A stretch of 64,000 nt of DNA from Manis javanica (Eukaryota > Chordata > Mammalia > Pholidota > Manidae): contig NC_133168.1 in the NCBI RefSeq assembly GCF_040802235.1, positions 35,483,759 to 35,547,758 of the forward strand. Direction: 5' to 3'. A program made the translations under genes and the position numbers. Shown piece after piece: positions 1 through 12,670 of this stretch. Below the pieces are notes generated by a model, which made no database searches, was not told the origin of the DNA, and saw only the letters and a program-made list of their open reading frames with translations. Numbering within the stretch: the first letter of the stretch is position 1; each line of letters opens with the position of its first letter.

Positions 1-334
1 AACAGCTAGATCCTGACTCACTGTAATTGTTCTCCATGCTTTTTTACTTGGCAACAAAAGCTCTTGTGCTCTCTCTCCATGAGTCTGTTTTAACTAAATT
101 GGTGGCTCCTTTCGACTTATTCCTGGGCTGCCTAGAATGAACTTAGGTGAAGACTTAAGATAAAGAAAAGTAAAATATGTCATACATCTAGAAAAGGAAA
201 ATAGCATATAAAGCAAAAAATGCAGAAAGGAAGGAAGATCAAAGAATAAAACATATTTTTCTAAATACCAGAACAATTATAAAGAAGGAAAACCCCATCA
301 AAAAGCAAACATCAAATCAAAAAATAATGATAAA

Positions 335-840
335 AAGACATGAGCTATCACTCCAGAAAAAGATACAAAGGAACCTTAAATGCATTTTACTGAGTGAGAG
401 AAGCCAGTCTGAAAAGGTCACATACTATATGATTCCAACATGACATTCTGGAAAAGGCAAAACTATAAAGAGTAAAAGTGGGTGGTGGGGGTTCAGGGAT
501 CACGGGGATGAATAAATGGAGCACAGGAGATTTTTAAGGTGGTAAAACTATTCTGTATGATACGGTAATAGTGGATATATGACTTTCTGTATTTGTCAAA
601 ACCCATAGAACTGTGTGACATAATTATGAACCCTAATGTAAACCATGTAATAATACTGTATCAATATTGGTTAATCAGTTGCAACAAATGTACCAAACCA
701 ATTGATGCAAGATGTCAATAATGGGAGAGATGGGGGGGTGCAGAGGAGGGGAACATATATATAAGAACTCTTCATACTATGTCTCTATTTTTTTGTAAAT
801 GTAAAGTTATTCTAAGAAAATTAAGTCTGTTTATTTAAAA
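335..840 (+). mobile_element. Ancient L1 3' end (L1M type)
   Basis: The stretch matches the familiar order of old mammalian L1 3' ends: a last ORF2-like segment ending in a 'gattccaacatgacattctg' block, a G-rich tract near 480-500, a 'tttgtcaaaacccatagaac' block near 594, and an A-rich end. It is heavily mutated and has no open frame. It lies in a presumed intron of NT5DC1. The subfamily is not resolved. Confidence 0.7.
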
Positions 841-3303
841 GTAGTAATAACTGTAAGCAGACCAAACAAAATGGTCAAATAAAGGAATCAGGATTTCTAT
901 GCCATTTCCACTGAGTAACATTTAGTTTTCAACATGACATTAGAAGTTCTTTGGACTCTGAGTTGAGAAGAGTTTTAAAACAACCTATTAAATGTCAGAC
1001 CTTCTAACCTGAGTGACTTTGGAGAAGGTTTTCACTAAAGAGAAATTAGGAGATAAGGTTTCTTCAAAATTATGTGAGAATGTATGTACAGTAATAAAAT
1101 GAAGAATCCATGGGAAGGCTTCCTCCAGCATTACCTGGACAGTAGCCCCATCCTATTCCCACAGACCCCTTTTCTCTTGTTAGTTACAAACAATTTCACA
1201 AAAAGTTAATAATTAGTTAATAGTAGGTTCTTGACAGGAAATATGAATCACACAGCTTGAAGGTTCTATTTCCTAAGAGAGAATTGAAATAAATAATGTT
1301 CCTCCCTTACCAGACTCCACTTCCTCAACTCACTCTTCTCCTTGCAAGGAAGCAAGGAATGGGAGGGTTTGGCCAAGTAACAGGATTAGAATAAAGCCTT
1401 AGAAGGTTCTACTTTACCCTGACCTCTCTTTCCATGTCTCATACTGTTGAGATTCCAGGAAAAGTAGAGTTGTGAAGATGGATTCCCCTGTCCACTTGGG
1501 GTCCGAGGCAAGTGTTTTACTACAGGATTCCTGGCTGTGGCCTAAAGTATTACATTTAAAAAGCAAAGTATCCTGATACTACTTGACTAAAATTTTCCTG
1601 GTCAGACTGAATACCGTCATGTGTCTGTAATTTGTTTTTGAGGCAGTGTTTTTATCGATGGTCCCATCCTTAGCCGATGATTCAGGCCAACAGTTGTTTT
1701 ATCTGCTTTAAGGAAAGTCCTCTTTCAGACATCTTTTCTGCTTATATTTAAAGGCAGATTATGAATAATTTTAAAACAATGATGTGATTTTTTCAGAAGT
1801 TACCTTTTGGTACAAACATAGAACCACAACTTCTAAAAGTCAGACTGCTTTCGTATTTAAGTTGAGGTTTGTCTCTCTGCACACACTTCTTCTGTCCGTT
1901 TATCAAGGCCAATCATAAGTACAGCATGTGGTGGGGATTCTGATTTTTTCTTGATTCCCTGGGTGGAGACAAGAAAACAAACATCCTCAATTGCTGCAAC
2001 AGGAGGGAAACAGCCCGTAATGAAAGCTAAACACAAAGCATCACCTGAGGGTTCTTCTGTTTATTTTGTGATCATTAAGAAAAACATAGTTCAGTTTTCT
2101 AACCAGATGTCAAGCACAGAACATATATGATATTCTGTCTTTTGGTGAGTATAAAGCCTGAATGCAAAGGGATTTAATTTCATATTTCTGGTTACTTTTC
2201 AGCCTAAGTGAACTTTGAACAGTGTAACTAAAAACCAAATTGACCAGGTCATTTCAGGACTGACAGAGTGAACCAGAACATTTACACTTACAGCATTCTG
2301 TGGAAATCAGCATTTTGTTTCACTTGGGCTTCAATTCAGTTTCTCATATATATTTAGAGTAACTTCCATCCTAGATAAAACTATCTGGACTGTGGAAATC
2401 ACTTCTACCCCAGTTCATTTGGGACCTGTTTTTTGTGATGAGGACAAAACACATCTTTTACATGGCTTCAAAGGCTTATACAAGAAACTTTTTCTAAAAT
2501 CTGAATGTATTTATTGATTACCCACTCACCTATATTGGAACATGACAGATAAGCAAAAATGGCACATTTTGATATTAAATTAAGGCTAGTTAAGGATGCT
2601 AAGGAAGAATTATTTGTTTTCATTTATCTCTGTTACCAGAAATAAATCAAAAGTCACTTCCTTAATCTTGTAATTACTTGAACAGTTGTAATTTCGTAAG
2701 ACTAGCCTCCTGTTTAGAAAAAGGAAAGGGAGCTCTTCCCTAGCTTCCTTCATAATAATCTCATCTGTTTCTTATTTTAGCACAAAATAAAAATGTGTTC
2801 TTGGGCTTTTAAAATAAAGTATTCTTTGCAGCTATGTAATTTTCAGTTTTACCTGTAGCAATAGTAGGTATTTAAATAACGCCATTATGGAGACATTTTC
2901 TTTCACTCTCCTCATAAAGGGTATAATGAGTTTGGGGTTACAGTCTTCTTTCAAATTACTTTCTATGAGATATTTTCAATTGGTGAAGTTTTTTCTCAAG
3001 GTTCTTCTACAGTCAGGCTTCTCAATAAAACTAAATTACAAATTAGGTAGAAGAAACTGGTATATTCAGTGTTTTTTCTTCTTGAAAACTTCTTTACATT
3101 ATGGTCAGTGGCCATGGCACTGTTCATACACACATTGATATATATACATATTATATGTCATCGAGATTGTAAATGAAACACTTCAGACTCATGAAACTAT
3201 GAAGAAACAAATCCATATACACTTTAGCTTATATATGTATAATATCCTCTCCTATATATATATATGTCATTAAGTCTACTCACACTGTGGGAGATTTAGT
3301 AGG

Positions 3304-3304
<1 letters not shown>
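841..3304. other. Presumed NT5DC1 intron, nothing recognised
   Basis: AT-rich unique-looking DNA without a convincing exon, RNA gene or young repeat. The reading frames present are short and lack any family signature. It is placed in an NT5DC1 intron because the next recognised exon of that gene is at 12,151 on the same strand. Confidence 0.5.

Positions 3305-3359
<55 letters not shown>
3305..3359. repeat. (TG)n microsatellite
   Basis: About 27 uninterrupted TG dinucleotides. The Cys/Val repeat frame that reads through it is a by-product of the repeat and not a gene. Tracts of this length are usually polymorphic. Confidence 0.97.
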
Positions 3360-3362
<3 letters not shown>

Positions 3363-3788
3363 CATAAATTTCAGAACAATATTCAAAATTTTTATTCACA
3401 AATATCAGACTTAAGGGTTTATTGGATTAGCAGAGAAATCTTAATAAGGCCATTCATTTTAAACAGCCGTCTAACACCATTCTCTTGTTCAACATATATA
3501 TATATACTAAATTTTTTAATCTACCAATGTTTACAGAGCCATAATCTACATATAGTATGTGTGATGTGAGTCATTAATTTCAGACTCATTATTTTAGAAA
3601 ATGAATTAAATAAAAAAATCTTTTTTATAAATTGCTCCTTAAACCTTGAGAGATTATACTTAAATACACCTTAAATGTACATATAGGACCATAGGCATTC
3701 ATGTTAATAGGGCTCTAAATATATTTGGTGAAATCAAAAATAGATTCTTGCTGAGTGATTCTCAAACACATACTCACAAAATTAATCT
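3360..3788. other. Intronic spacer, no gene seen
   Basis: AT-rich DNA between the TG microsatellite and the retrocopy insertion. Its right end contains the left copy of the 16-bp target-site duplication. Nothing else is recognised. Confidence 0.5.
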
Positions 3789-3817
3789 AAACACATATAT
3801 TCTTTTTTTTCTTTTTT

Positions 3818-4134
3818 GAGAGGGCATCTCTCATATTTATTGATCAAATGGTTGTTAACAACAAGAAAATTCTGTATAGGGGAGTCAAAGCTCAATTCAC
3901 AATCATTAATCCACCCCAAGCATAATTCTCGTCACTCTCCAATCTTCTGAAGCATAACGAACAAGTTCTTACATGATGAACAAATTCTTACATAGTGAAT
4001 AAGTTCTTACATGGTGAACAGTGCAAGGGCAGTCATCACAGAAACTTTCGGTTTTGATCACGCATTATGAACTATAAACAGGTCAAATATGAATATTCGT
4101 TTGATTTTTATACTTGATTTATATGTGGATCCCA
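3818..4134 (-). repeat. LTR U3-R segment with three short direct repeats
   Basis: On the minus strand the segment begins TGGGATCC after a purine tract and ends at the poly(A) tail 3' of AATAAA (3,841-3,836). Three imperfect copies of a 19-20 bp unit (aagttcttacatg-type) lie in tandem at 3,961-4,020, placed as U3 enhancer repeats usually are. The U5 part is missing, as expected for a copy made from polyadenylated RNA. Confidence 0.6.
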
Positions 4135-4789
4135 TATTTCTCCCTTTATTATTATTATTATTATTTTTAATAAAATGCTGAAGTGGTAGGTAGATGCAAG
4201 ATAAAGGTAGAAAACATAGTTTAGTGTTGTAAGAGAGCAAATGTAGATGATCAGGTGTGTGCCTCTAGACTATGTATTAATCCAAGCTAGACAAGGGCAA
4301 TAAAACATCCACAGATGCAGAAGATTTCTCTCAAAACAGGGGGGGGTGAGGTTCTAAGCCTCACCTCAGTTGACCCCCAATTTCTCACCTGATGGCCCCC
4401 CTGCGACTGTACCTGTCTTAAGTTGTTCCTCCCTTGAAGAATCTTACCTGTCTCTGGCTAACCAGTCATCTTCTGGGGCCATACAGGGTAATGTAAAGTT
4501 GATAAGTGAGAGAGAAACCATATTGTTTGAAAAGGTTAGCTTTTTACTTCTTTGCAGATTTATGCCCTGTGGCTTCATGCCCAGCATTTGTCTTGAGGTA
4601 TCTTTACCACTTGGAGAAATTATGATACTCGGTAAATTCGATATGAGGCACGAATTCTATTTAAGGGTTGTAATTAGGAAGGAAGAAGAAAAGCTATAGG
4701 AGTAGCAGACGGAAGAAAACATGGGAAGATTGATTATTTCTTTGACATATCTTCTTGTAGAGTAACTTAAGCATGTATAGGTTTTAAAC

Positions 4790-5420
4790 TACTAATTAAA
4801 TTGCTCACACATTAACATAATAGGAATACAGTTACATAACCAAAGCAGATCTATAATTACCATCCATCTCCAGTGAAACCAAGAAAACCAGTTAGGCACC
4901 CTAGGCATTTGTGAAAATTTATCTATGATATGATGGGTATTGTCCAACTGTACTTGAATAGTCTGAGAGAAATCAGACAAATTAAAACAACCCCATTCCT
5001 GGGAACTGTTCACATCCCATATGTTCTTTTAACAGTAGATAGTCTGTAGTTGTAAGATTTTGGAGCGCTACAACTTGCACTTCTCCTAATTCTTGGTTGA
5101 GTTCCAACAGTATAGATCCAGTTAAATTTGTTTGTTTTACAGTATGCACAGGCCAACTTAGATATCTCTTTCTTCATTCCCATGGCAAGTCCAGGAACCG
5201 GTGGGATGAATGCAGCTACAGCTGTAGCAGCGCCTGGATCTTTGTTGAGGTTTTTTGATGATCATCTTCTGTTATGAGTCTTCCAGAGAGTGTTGATGCT
5301 GGAAGTTCTTCTTCATATTGTATCTTAGTTCATTTTCTGGGTAGCCAAATTAGGCTTTGATCCTCTATATAAACACAAACAGACCCTTTGCCCACACTTT
5401 GATATGCTCTTTATACCATA
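4790..5420 (-). pseudogene. Broken env remnant inside the retrocopy
   Basis: Minus-strand frames resemble a retroviral Env: a short WLPRK-type segment near 5,340, an Ala/Gly/Pro-rich hydrophobic stretch around 5,235-5,185 that could be a fusion-peptide region, then a segment ending in a Trp-rich membrane-proximal stretch followed by a hydrophobic segment rich in Ile, Leu and Met (73 codons, 5,013-4,792, no ATG start). The pieces lie in different frames and are separated by stops, so no Env protein can be made. The betaretrovirus-like assignment comes from the layout and the Trp-rich stretch. It is an inference and would need a protein search. Confidence 0.5.
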
Positions 5421-5639
5421 AACACATATATTCTTATCTTGCTTCACAAAATGCTTCTCAGCACAAAGAATCATAAATCTAAAGGCGTCTTTGGGACTGT
5501 GTGCTACTTTGAAATGAAATTTTCATCAGAAAAGGATGATAGATTTTATAATACAGATTTATGGATCTGACAGGATTTCTTTTTAATCCTTAAATTTGAT
5601 GCCATATCCATAAAATGCTGGGAAGTATTTTTTTTCTTT

Positions 5640-8600
5640 TTCTTTTATTAAGGTATCACTGATACACACTCTTATGGAGGTTTCACATGAAAAACATGTG
5701 GTATTACATTCACCCTTATTATCAAGTCCCTCCCATACCCCACAGAAGTCACTGTCCATCAGCTAAGTAAGATACCACAGACTCACTACTTGTCTTCTCT
5801 GTGCTACACTGTCTTCCCCATGATCCCTCCACACCATGTCTACCAATCATAATGCCCCTAAATCCTGCACACCCAGGCTCCCCCAACACTCCCCTTTGGT
5901 AACCGCTAGTACCTTCTTGGAGTCTGTGAGTCTGCTGCTGTTTTGTTCCTTCAGATTTGCTTTGTGTTATACTTCACAAATGAGGGAAATCATTTGGCAC
6001 TTATCTTTCTCCATCTGGCTTATTTCACTGAGCATAATATCATCCAGCTCCATCCATGTTGTTGCAAATGGTAGGATTTTTTCTTTTCTTAAGGCTGAAT
6101 AGTATTCCATTGTGTATATGTACCACCTCTTCTTTATCCATTCATCTACCAAAGGACACTTAGGTTGCTTCCATATCTTGGCTATTGTAAATAGTGCTGC
6201 AATAAACATAGGGGTGCATATGTCTTTTTCAGTCTGAGAATTTGTATTCTTTGGGTAAATTCCAAGGAGTGAGATTCCGGGTCAAATGGTATTTCTATTT
6301 TTAGGTTTTTGAGGAACCTCCATATTGCTTTCAACAACAGTTGAACTAGCTCACATTCCCACCAGCAGTATAGGAGGGTTCATCTTAATCGACTTCCTCA
6401 CCAACATTTGTTGTTCTTAGTCTCTTTGATGCTGGCCATCCTTACTGGTGTGAGGTGATACCTAATTGTTATTTTAATTTGCATTTCCCTGATGATTAAT
6501 GATGTGGAGAATCTTTTCATGTATCTGTTGCCATCTGAATTTCTTCTTTGGAGAATTCTCTCTGCATGTTCTCCACCCATTTCTTAATTAGGTTATTTGC
6601 TTTTTGTGTGTTGAGGCATGTGAGTTCTTTATATATATTTTGGTTGTTAACTTCTTGTCAGATATGTCATTTACAAATATATTCTCCCATACTGTAGGAT
6701 GCCTTTTTGTTCTGTTGATGGTGTCTTTGCTGTACAGAAACTTTTTAGTTTGATGTAGTCCCATGAGTTCATTTTCGCTTTTATTTCCCTTGTTCGAGGA
6801 GATGGGTTCAAGAAGAAGTTGCTCATGCTTATGCACAGGAGATTTTTGCCTCTGTTGTCTTCTAAGAGTTTTATGGTTTCATGACTTACATTCAGTTCTT
6901 TGATCCATTTTGAGTTTACTTTTGTGTATAGGGTTAGACAATAATCCAGTTTCGTTCTCTTGCATATAGCTGTCCAGTTTTGCCAACACCAGTTGTTGGA
7001 AAGGCTGTCATTTCCCCATTGTATGTCCATGGCTCCTTTATCAATATTAATTGACCATATATGGTTGGGTTTCTATCTAGGCTCTCTAGTCTGTTCCATT
7101 GGTCTATGGTTCTGTTCTTGTGCCAGTACCAAATTGTTTTGATTACTGTGGCTTTGTTGTAGAGCTTGAAGTTGGGGAGCATAATCCTCCTAGCTTTATT
7201 CTTCCTTCTCACTATTGCCTTGGCTATCCATCATCTTTTGTGGTTCCATATGAATTTTAGAACAATTTGCTCTAGTTCATTGAAGAATGCTGTTGGTATT
7301 TTGATAGGAATTGCATTGAATCTGTACATTGCTTTAGGCAGGATGGCTGTTTTATTCCTATCCATGAGCACGAGATGTGTTTCCATTTATTTGTATCTTC
7401 TTTAATTTCTCTCATGAGTGTCTTGTAGTTCTCAGGATATAGGGCTTTCACTTCCTTGGTTAGGTTTATTCCTAGGTATTTTATTGTTTTTGATGGAACT
7501 GTGAATGGAATTGTTTTCCTGATTTCTCATTCTGCTAGTTTGTCATTAGTGTATAGGAATTCCACAGATTCTGGGTATTAATTTTGTATCCTGCAACTTT
7601 ACTGAATTCAGATATTAGATTTAGTAGTTTTGGAGTGGATTCTTTAGGGTTTTTTATGTACAATATCATGTCATCTGCAAATAGTGACAGTTGAACTTAT
7701 TCCTTGCCAATCTGGATGCTTTTAATTCTTTGTGCTGTCTGATTTCCATGGCTAGGACCTCCAATAATATGTTGAAAGAAGTGGGGAGAGTGGGCATCCT
7801 TGTCTTGTTCTCAATCTTAAAGGAAAAGCTTTCAGTTTCTTGATGTTAAGTATAATGTTGGCTGTGGGTTTGTCATATATGGCCTTTATTATGTTGAGGT
7901 ACTTGCCCCCTATACCCATTTTGTTGACAGGTTTTATCATAAATGGACAGTGAATTTTGTTGAATGCTTTTTCAGCATCTGTGGAGATAATCATGTGATT
8001 TTTTTATCCTTCTTTTTGTTGATGTGGTGGATGATGTTGATGGATTTTTGAATGTCATACCATCCTTGCATTCCTGGAATAAATCTTACTTGATCATGAT
8101 GGATGATCTTTTTGATGTATTTTTTGAATTTGGTTTGCTAACATTTTGTTGAGTATTTTTGTGTCTCTGTTCATCAGGGATATTGGTCTGTAATTTTCTT
8201 TTTTTGTGGTTTCTTTCCCTAGTTTTGGTATTAGAGTGATGTTGGCCTCATAGAATGAGTTTGGAAGTATTCTCTCTTCTACTCTTTGGAAAACCTTAAG
8301 GAGGATGGGTATTAGGTTTTCACTAAATGTTTGATACAATTCAGCGGTGAAGCCATCTGGTCCAGGGATTCTGTTCTTAGGTAGTTTTTTGATTACCAAT
8401 TCAATTTCATTGCTGGTAATTGGTCTGTTCAGATTTTCTGTTTCTTTCTGGGTCAGCTGTGGAAAGTTGTATTTTTCTAGAAAGTTGTCCTTTTCTTCTA
8501 GGTTATCCAGTTTTTTGGCATATATTTTTCATAGTATTCTGTAATAATTCTTTGTATTTCTGTGTTGTCTGAAGTGATTTCCCCTTTCTCATTTCTGATT

Positions 8601-11600
8601 CTGTTTATGTGTGTAGACTCTGTTTTCTTCTTGATAAGTCGGCTAGGGATTTATCTATTTTGTTTATTTTCTCAAAGAACCAGCTTCTGATTTCATTGAT
8701 TCTATTGTTTTATTCTTCTCGATTTTATTTGTTTCTGCTCTGATCTTTGTTAATGTCCTCTTTCTACTGAATGTGGGCTTCATTTGTTCTTCTTTTTCTA
8801 GTTTCGTAAATTGTGAGTTTAGACTGTTCATATGGGATTGTTCTTTCCTGAGGTAGGCCTGTATAGCAATATATGTCCCTCTTAGCATGGCCTTCGTTGT
8901 GTTCCACAGTGAATGCGTTGTTGAATTATTGCTCTCTTTTGTCCGTATATTGCTTGATGTCTGTTTTTATTTGGTCATTGATCCATTGGTTTTTTAGGAG
9001 CATGTTGTTAAGCCTCCGTATGTTTGTGGGCTTTTTCTTTTCTTTGCATAATTTATTTCTAGTTTCATGCCTTTGTGATCTGAGAAACGGGTTAGTACAA
9101 TTTCGATCTTTTTGAATTTACTGAGGCTCTTTTTGTATCCTAGTATATGATCTATTTTTGAAAATGTTCCATGTGCAGTTTAGAGTAATGTTTATCCTGC
9201 TGCTTTTAGAGGGAGTGTTCTGTAGATGTCTGTTAGGTCCATCTGTTCTAATGTGTTGTTCAGTGCCTTTGTCTCCTTACTTATTTTCTGTCTGATTGAC
9301 CTGTGCTTTGAAGTGAGTGTTGTGTTGACGTCTCCTAAAATGAATGTTAGTATTTGTTTCACGTATGTAGGTGCTCCTCTGTTAGGTGCATAGATATTTA
9401 TAATAGTTATATCTTCTTGTTGGACTGACCCCTTTATCATTATGTAATTAATGTCCTTCTTTGTCTCTTGTGACTTTCTTTGTTTTGGAGTCTATTTTGT
9501 CTGATACAAGTACTGCAACACCTGCTTTTCTCTCCCTGTTAGTTGCATGAAATATTTTATTCCATCCCTTCACTTTTATTCTGTTTTATGTCTTTGGGTT
9601 TAAAGTGCATCTCTTGTAGGTAGCATATAGATGGGTCTTGTTTTTCTATCCAATCCGTGACTCTATGTCTTTTGATTGGTGCATTCAGTCTGTTTACATT
9701 TAGGGTGATTATCGATAGGTATGTACTTATTGCCATTGCAGGCTTATGTTCGTGGTTACCAAAGTTTCAAGGGTAACTTCCTTACTATGTTACACTCTTA
9801 CTTACCTCACTTAGTATGCTATTACAGACACAATCTTAAGTTTCTTGTTTTTTTCTCCTTTTTCTTCCTCCTCCATTCTCTATTAGGTATCATATTCTGT
9901 ACTCTTTGTCTATTCCATGTCTGACTTTTGGGGTAGTGATTTGATTTTCGGTCTGCTTAGTAATACTGTTCTACTTTCTTTACTGTGGTTTCATATTCTC
10001 TCATGACAGCTAGTTAGCCTTAGGAACACTTCCATCTATAGCAGTCCCTCCAAAATGCATCATAGAGATGGTTTGTGGCAGGTAAATTCTCTCAAGTTTT
10101 GCTTGTTTGGGAATCATTTAATCCCTCCTTCAAATTTAAATAACAATCTTGCTGGGTAGAATATTCTTGCTTGGAGGCCCTTCTGTTTCATTACATTAAA
10201 TATATCACGCCTCTCCCTTCTGGCCTGTAAGGTTCTGCTTAGTCTGATGATAACTTGATGGGTTTTTCTTTACATGTGATCTTTTTTCTCTCTCTGGCTG
10301 CTTTTAACAGTCTGTCCTTATCCTTGATCTTTATGATTTTAATTATTTTATGTTTTGGTGTTGTCTTCCTTGGGTCCCTTCTGTTGGGAAATCTGTGCAT
10401 CTCCGTGGCCTGAGAGACTATCTCCTCCAGATTGAGGAAGTTCTCAGCAATTACTTCATGAAAGATACTTTCTATCCCTTTTTCTCTCTCTTCTTCTTCA
10501 GGTATCCGTATAATATGAATATTGTTCCATTTGGTTTGGTCACACAGTTCTCTTCATATTCTTTCATTACTAGAGATCCTTTTATTTCTCTCTTGACTCA
10601 GCTTCTTTGTATTCCTTTTCTCTAATTTCTATACCTTTACCGTCTCTTCTACCTCATCTAATCTGTTGTTAAATCCCTCCATTTTATGTTTTCTGTTGTT
10701 TGTGGGATTTTGATTTGAACCAGGTTCCTTTGGCGTTTCATATTTGTAGGTGGTGCCCTCTAGTGCCCAGAAGCTTTACTCTGGAGCTGCTTAGCCCCCA
10801 GAGTGATGTTGAGTGTTGCAGGGGAGTGGTGCTCGTGCCTGTTGGGAGGATAGAGCTGTTTCCTGCTTCCCGGCTGCAGTGCCTGTTTCCACTGCCAGGG
10901 CCAGTGGGTCATGTGTGTAGGGGGAAGCCTCTATGGTTTGCACTTGTAGCTTCCCTGGGCAGGGCCTCCCTCTGGGTGGCCGAAGCAAGGACGTGTGCAG
11001 CTGGTTTGCATGCTGGTGCTGACCAGAAGGTGCAGCAGGCTGCATATCATGGTGGGGGGCCTCAGAGCTGTGTAGCCAGCCAAGGGGTTGGAGTGCCTGA
11101 AGCTCCTAAAAGTTCCCAACCTGCTGGGCTGAGTTCACCCAGACTATTTTGTCCACCTGTCCTTTCTCCCGAGCAGCAACTTCTGTGCAATCCTTGCCCC
11201 TTTAGCAGTCGTCTCAGTGTTAGGAAGTCTCTCACACTGCCTGCCTTTCTTTTGTCCCAGAGTGGCCAGTTGTGGGTACGTTTTCCCCAAGCAGCTGGAA
11301 TCTCTGTCTCTCCAAGTATTCTACCTGTCTTAGCTTTCCGGCCCTAGTAATCTTCATAGCACCATGCAATGTAGGTTTGTGCTCCCAAAGCAGATTTCCA
11401 GGACTGAGTGTTCAGCAGTCCTAGGCCTCCACCCCTTCCCCTATCTGTTTCTCTTCCTCCTGCCAATGAGATGGGGTGGGGAAAGGCCTTGGGTCCCTCT
11501 GAGTCATGGTTTTGGTACTTTACTCCTTTCCTTGAGGTCTGCTGTTTTCCCCAGGTGCCTTCTTTCCTGTTGCTCTTTCAGGATTAGATGTATTTGCTAT

Positions 11601-11690
11601 ATTTTCATATTATTTATGGTTTTGGGAGGAGGTTTCTTTCTCAGCTCTCACACCACTATCTTTAATGCTCATATTTTTTGAATGAGCCTT
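5640..11690 (-). mobile_element. Near-full-length inactive LINE-1, copy A
   Basis: Read on the minus strand this is an almost complete L1: 5'UTR about 11,690-10,700, ORF1 region about 10,690-10,020, ORF2 about 9,740-5,970, 3'UTR to 5,640. ORF2 signs include an endonuclease block at 9,440-9,192 (motif INIYAPN), reverse-transcriptase blocks at 8,399-8,094 ([11 protein letters not shown]) and 7,994-7,752 ([19 protein letters not shown]), an FADD active-site codon run near 7,680, and the C-terminal EYYSA-type block near 6,100. Many frameshifts and stops break both frames, so it cannot move by itself. It is the same family as the copy at 14,410-21,170, which lies in the opposite orientation. Confidence 0.92.
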
Positions 11691-12150
11691 TTATTTCATC
11701 CACAATTTTTGTGCCTGTTCTGTCCTGGGCACCAAGCCTTAGAGATACATTAATACAGAAGAAAGTTCCTGACCTTATGTAGTTCATAATCTGTCAAGAG
11801 TAAATAGTGTAATTGCAACTTAGTATGAGAATTATTATATTAGAGAGAAACTGAGGGTGTGCGAAAATAGAGGAGACCTAATCCAACCAGAGTGTGGGCG
11901 GTCAGGGCAAATATCATTGATGGAATCCAGGCCAAATCTCAGAGGATGAGAAAGGGTTCCCAAACAAAGCCAGGAGATGAAACCTTTAAAGGACTTTTAA
12001 GCTTTGTCTTACTTCTTATATAATATATATTTGATTAAAGGTAAACAAGTGAAATTCATAGATTTTTTAAATTTTGATTTATTTGGTGGGGGGAAACATT
12101 ATGAGATCAAACATTAATTAATTATAGTTTTTATTGTTCTTTTCTTTCAG
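11691..12150. other. Intron with a decayed ancient repeat
   Basis: About 11,715-11,985 resembles an old medium-length mammalian repeat whose family I could not name; similar stretches occur at 56,740-58,060 and 61,640-61,985. The right end is the polypyrimidine tract and AG acceptor of the NT5DC1 exon that starts at 12,151. Confidence 0.4.
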
Positions 12151-12319
12151 GGACCAAAGGCAAAGCCTCTAAATATATTATCTAAGAAATGGGGCTCTTT
12201 TTTTATTGATTCAATTCCAGGACTGGAAAATGCAGAAGACTCCTTGGTTTATACATGGTCTTGTAAGAGAATCAGTACTTACAGCACTATTGCAATTCCA
12301 AGTATTGAAGCTATAGCAG
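12151..12319 (+). CDS. NT5DC1: NT5DC1 penultimate coding exon
   Basis: A 169-bp exon between a good acceptor (ttttctttcag) and donor (GTAAGG at 12,320). It is open in one frame and encodes 56 residues plus the first base of the next codon. The peptide starts GPKAKPLN and ends IPSIEAIA, which I recognise as the C-terminal part of NT5DC1 (5'-nucleotidase domain containing 1), a HAD-superfamily protein of about 455 residues. The phase-1 end joins exactly to the phase of the exon at 25,028 (split Glu codon), leaving a 12.7 kb intron. The catalytic DxDxT part of the HAD fold is encoded by upstream exons outside the window. The exon sits between two inverted L1 copies. NT5DC1 has no well-established substrate. 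Confidence 0.93.
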
Positions 12320-12439
12320 GTAAGGGGAGAAATACTTATAAAGTTTTACCTGTGACTAGACAGTAATGACCTTGCGTACTTGAATTCTCCCATTTAAAAA
12401 GGAGAAAATATTTCCATGATATAATTTTTTGATATTTAC

Positions 12440-12670
12440 TTATTTATTTTTATTAAAGTATCATTGATACATGATCTTACGAAGGCTTCACATGAATAAT
12501 ATTGTGGTTTCAACATTCACCTGTATTATCAAGTCCTCACACCCACTGCCATTGCAGTCACTATCCATCAGCATAGTAAGATGCTGTAGAATCATTACTT
12601 GTCTTCTCTGTGCTGTACTGCCTTCCCCATGACCTTTCTATATTGTAATTGCTAATTATAGTGCCCCTTT
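12440..12670 (-). mobile_element. Truncated L1 3' end
   Basis: The run tattaaagtatcattgatac and the following 200 bases match the start (minus-strand 3' end) of L1 copy A at 5,640. The fragment is a 5'-truncated member of the same L1 family, about 120 bp downstream of the NT5DC1 exon. Confidence 0.8.

Larger units (their letters stand above)
3789..5435 (-). mobile_element. L1-mobilised retrocopy of a betaretrovirus-like 3' transcript
   Basis: A 1.6 kb insertion flanked by a perfect 16-bp direct repeat (3,789-3,804 and 5,420-5,435, reading aaacacatatattctt). On the minus strand it reads as the 3' part of a retroviral mRNA: env-like coding remnants (about 5,400-4,790), a longer non-coding stretch, a purine tract (4,146-4,137), an LTR U3-R portion (4,134 to about 3,818) with an AATAAA signal at 3,841-3,836, and an A-rich tail (3,817-3,802). 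A tail directly after the R-region signal plus a long TSD is the mark of LINE-1 retrotransposition, not retroviral integration, which gives TSDs of 4-6 bp and two LTRs. The copy is 5'-truncated and its frames are broken. High copy number in pangolins is my impression only. Confidence 0.8.

Noticed and set aside
3306-3569. Cys/Val-repeat open frame
   Set aside because: It is the translation of a (TG)n microsatellite.
10700-11347. 215-codon plus-strand open frame antisense to the 5'UTR of L1 copy A, reminiscent of primate L1 ORF0
   Set aside because: The frame starts with TTG and contains no Met at all. It reads GC-rich antisense 5'UTR, and copy B does not keep it. No evidence of translation.
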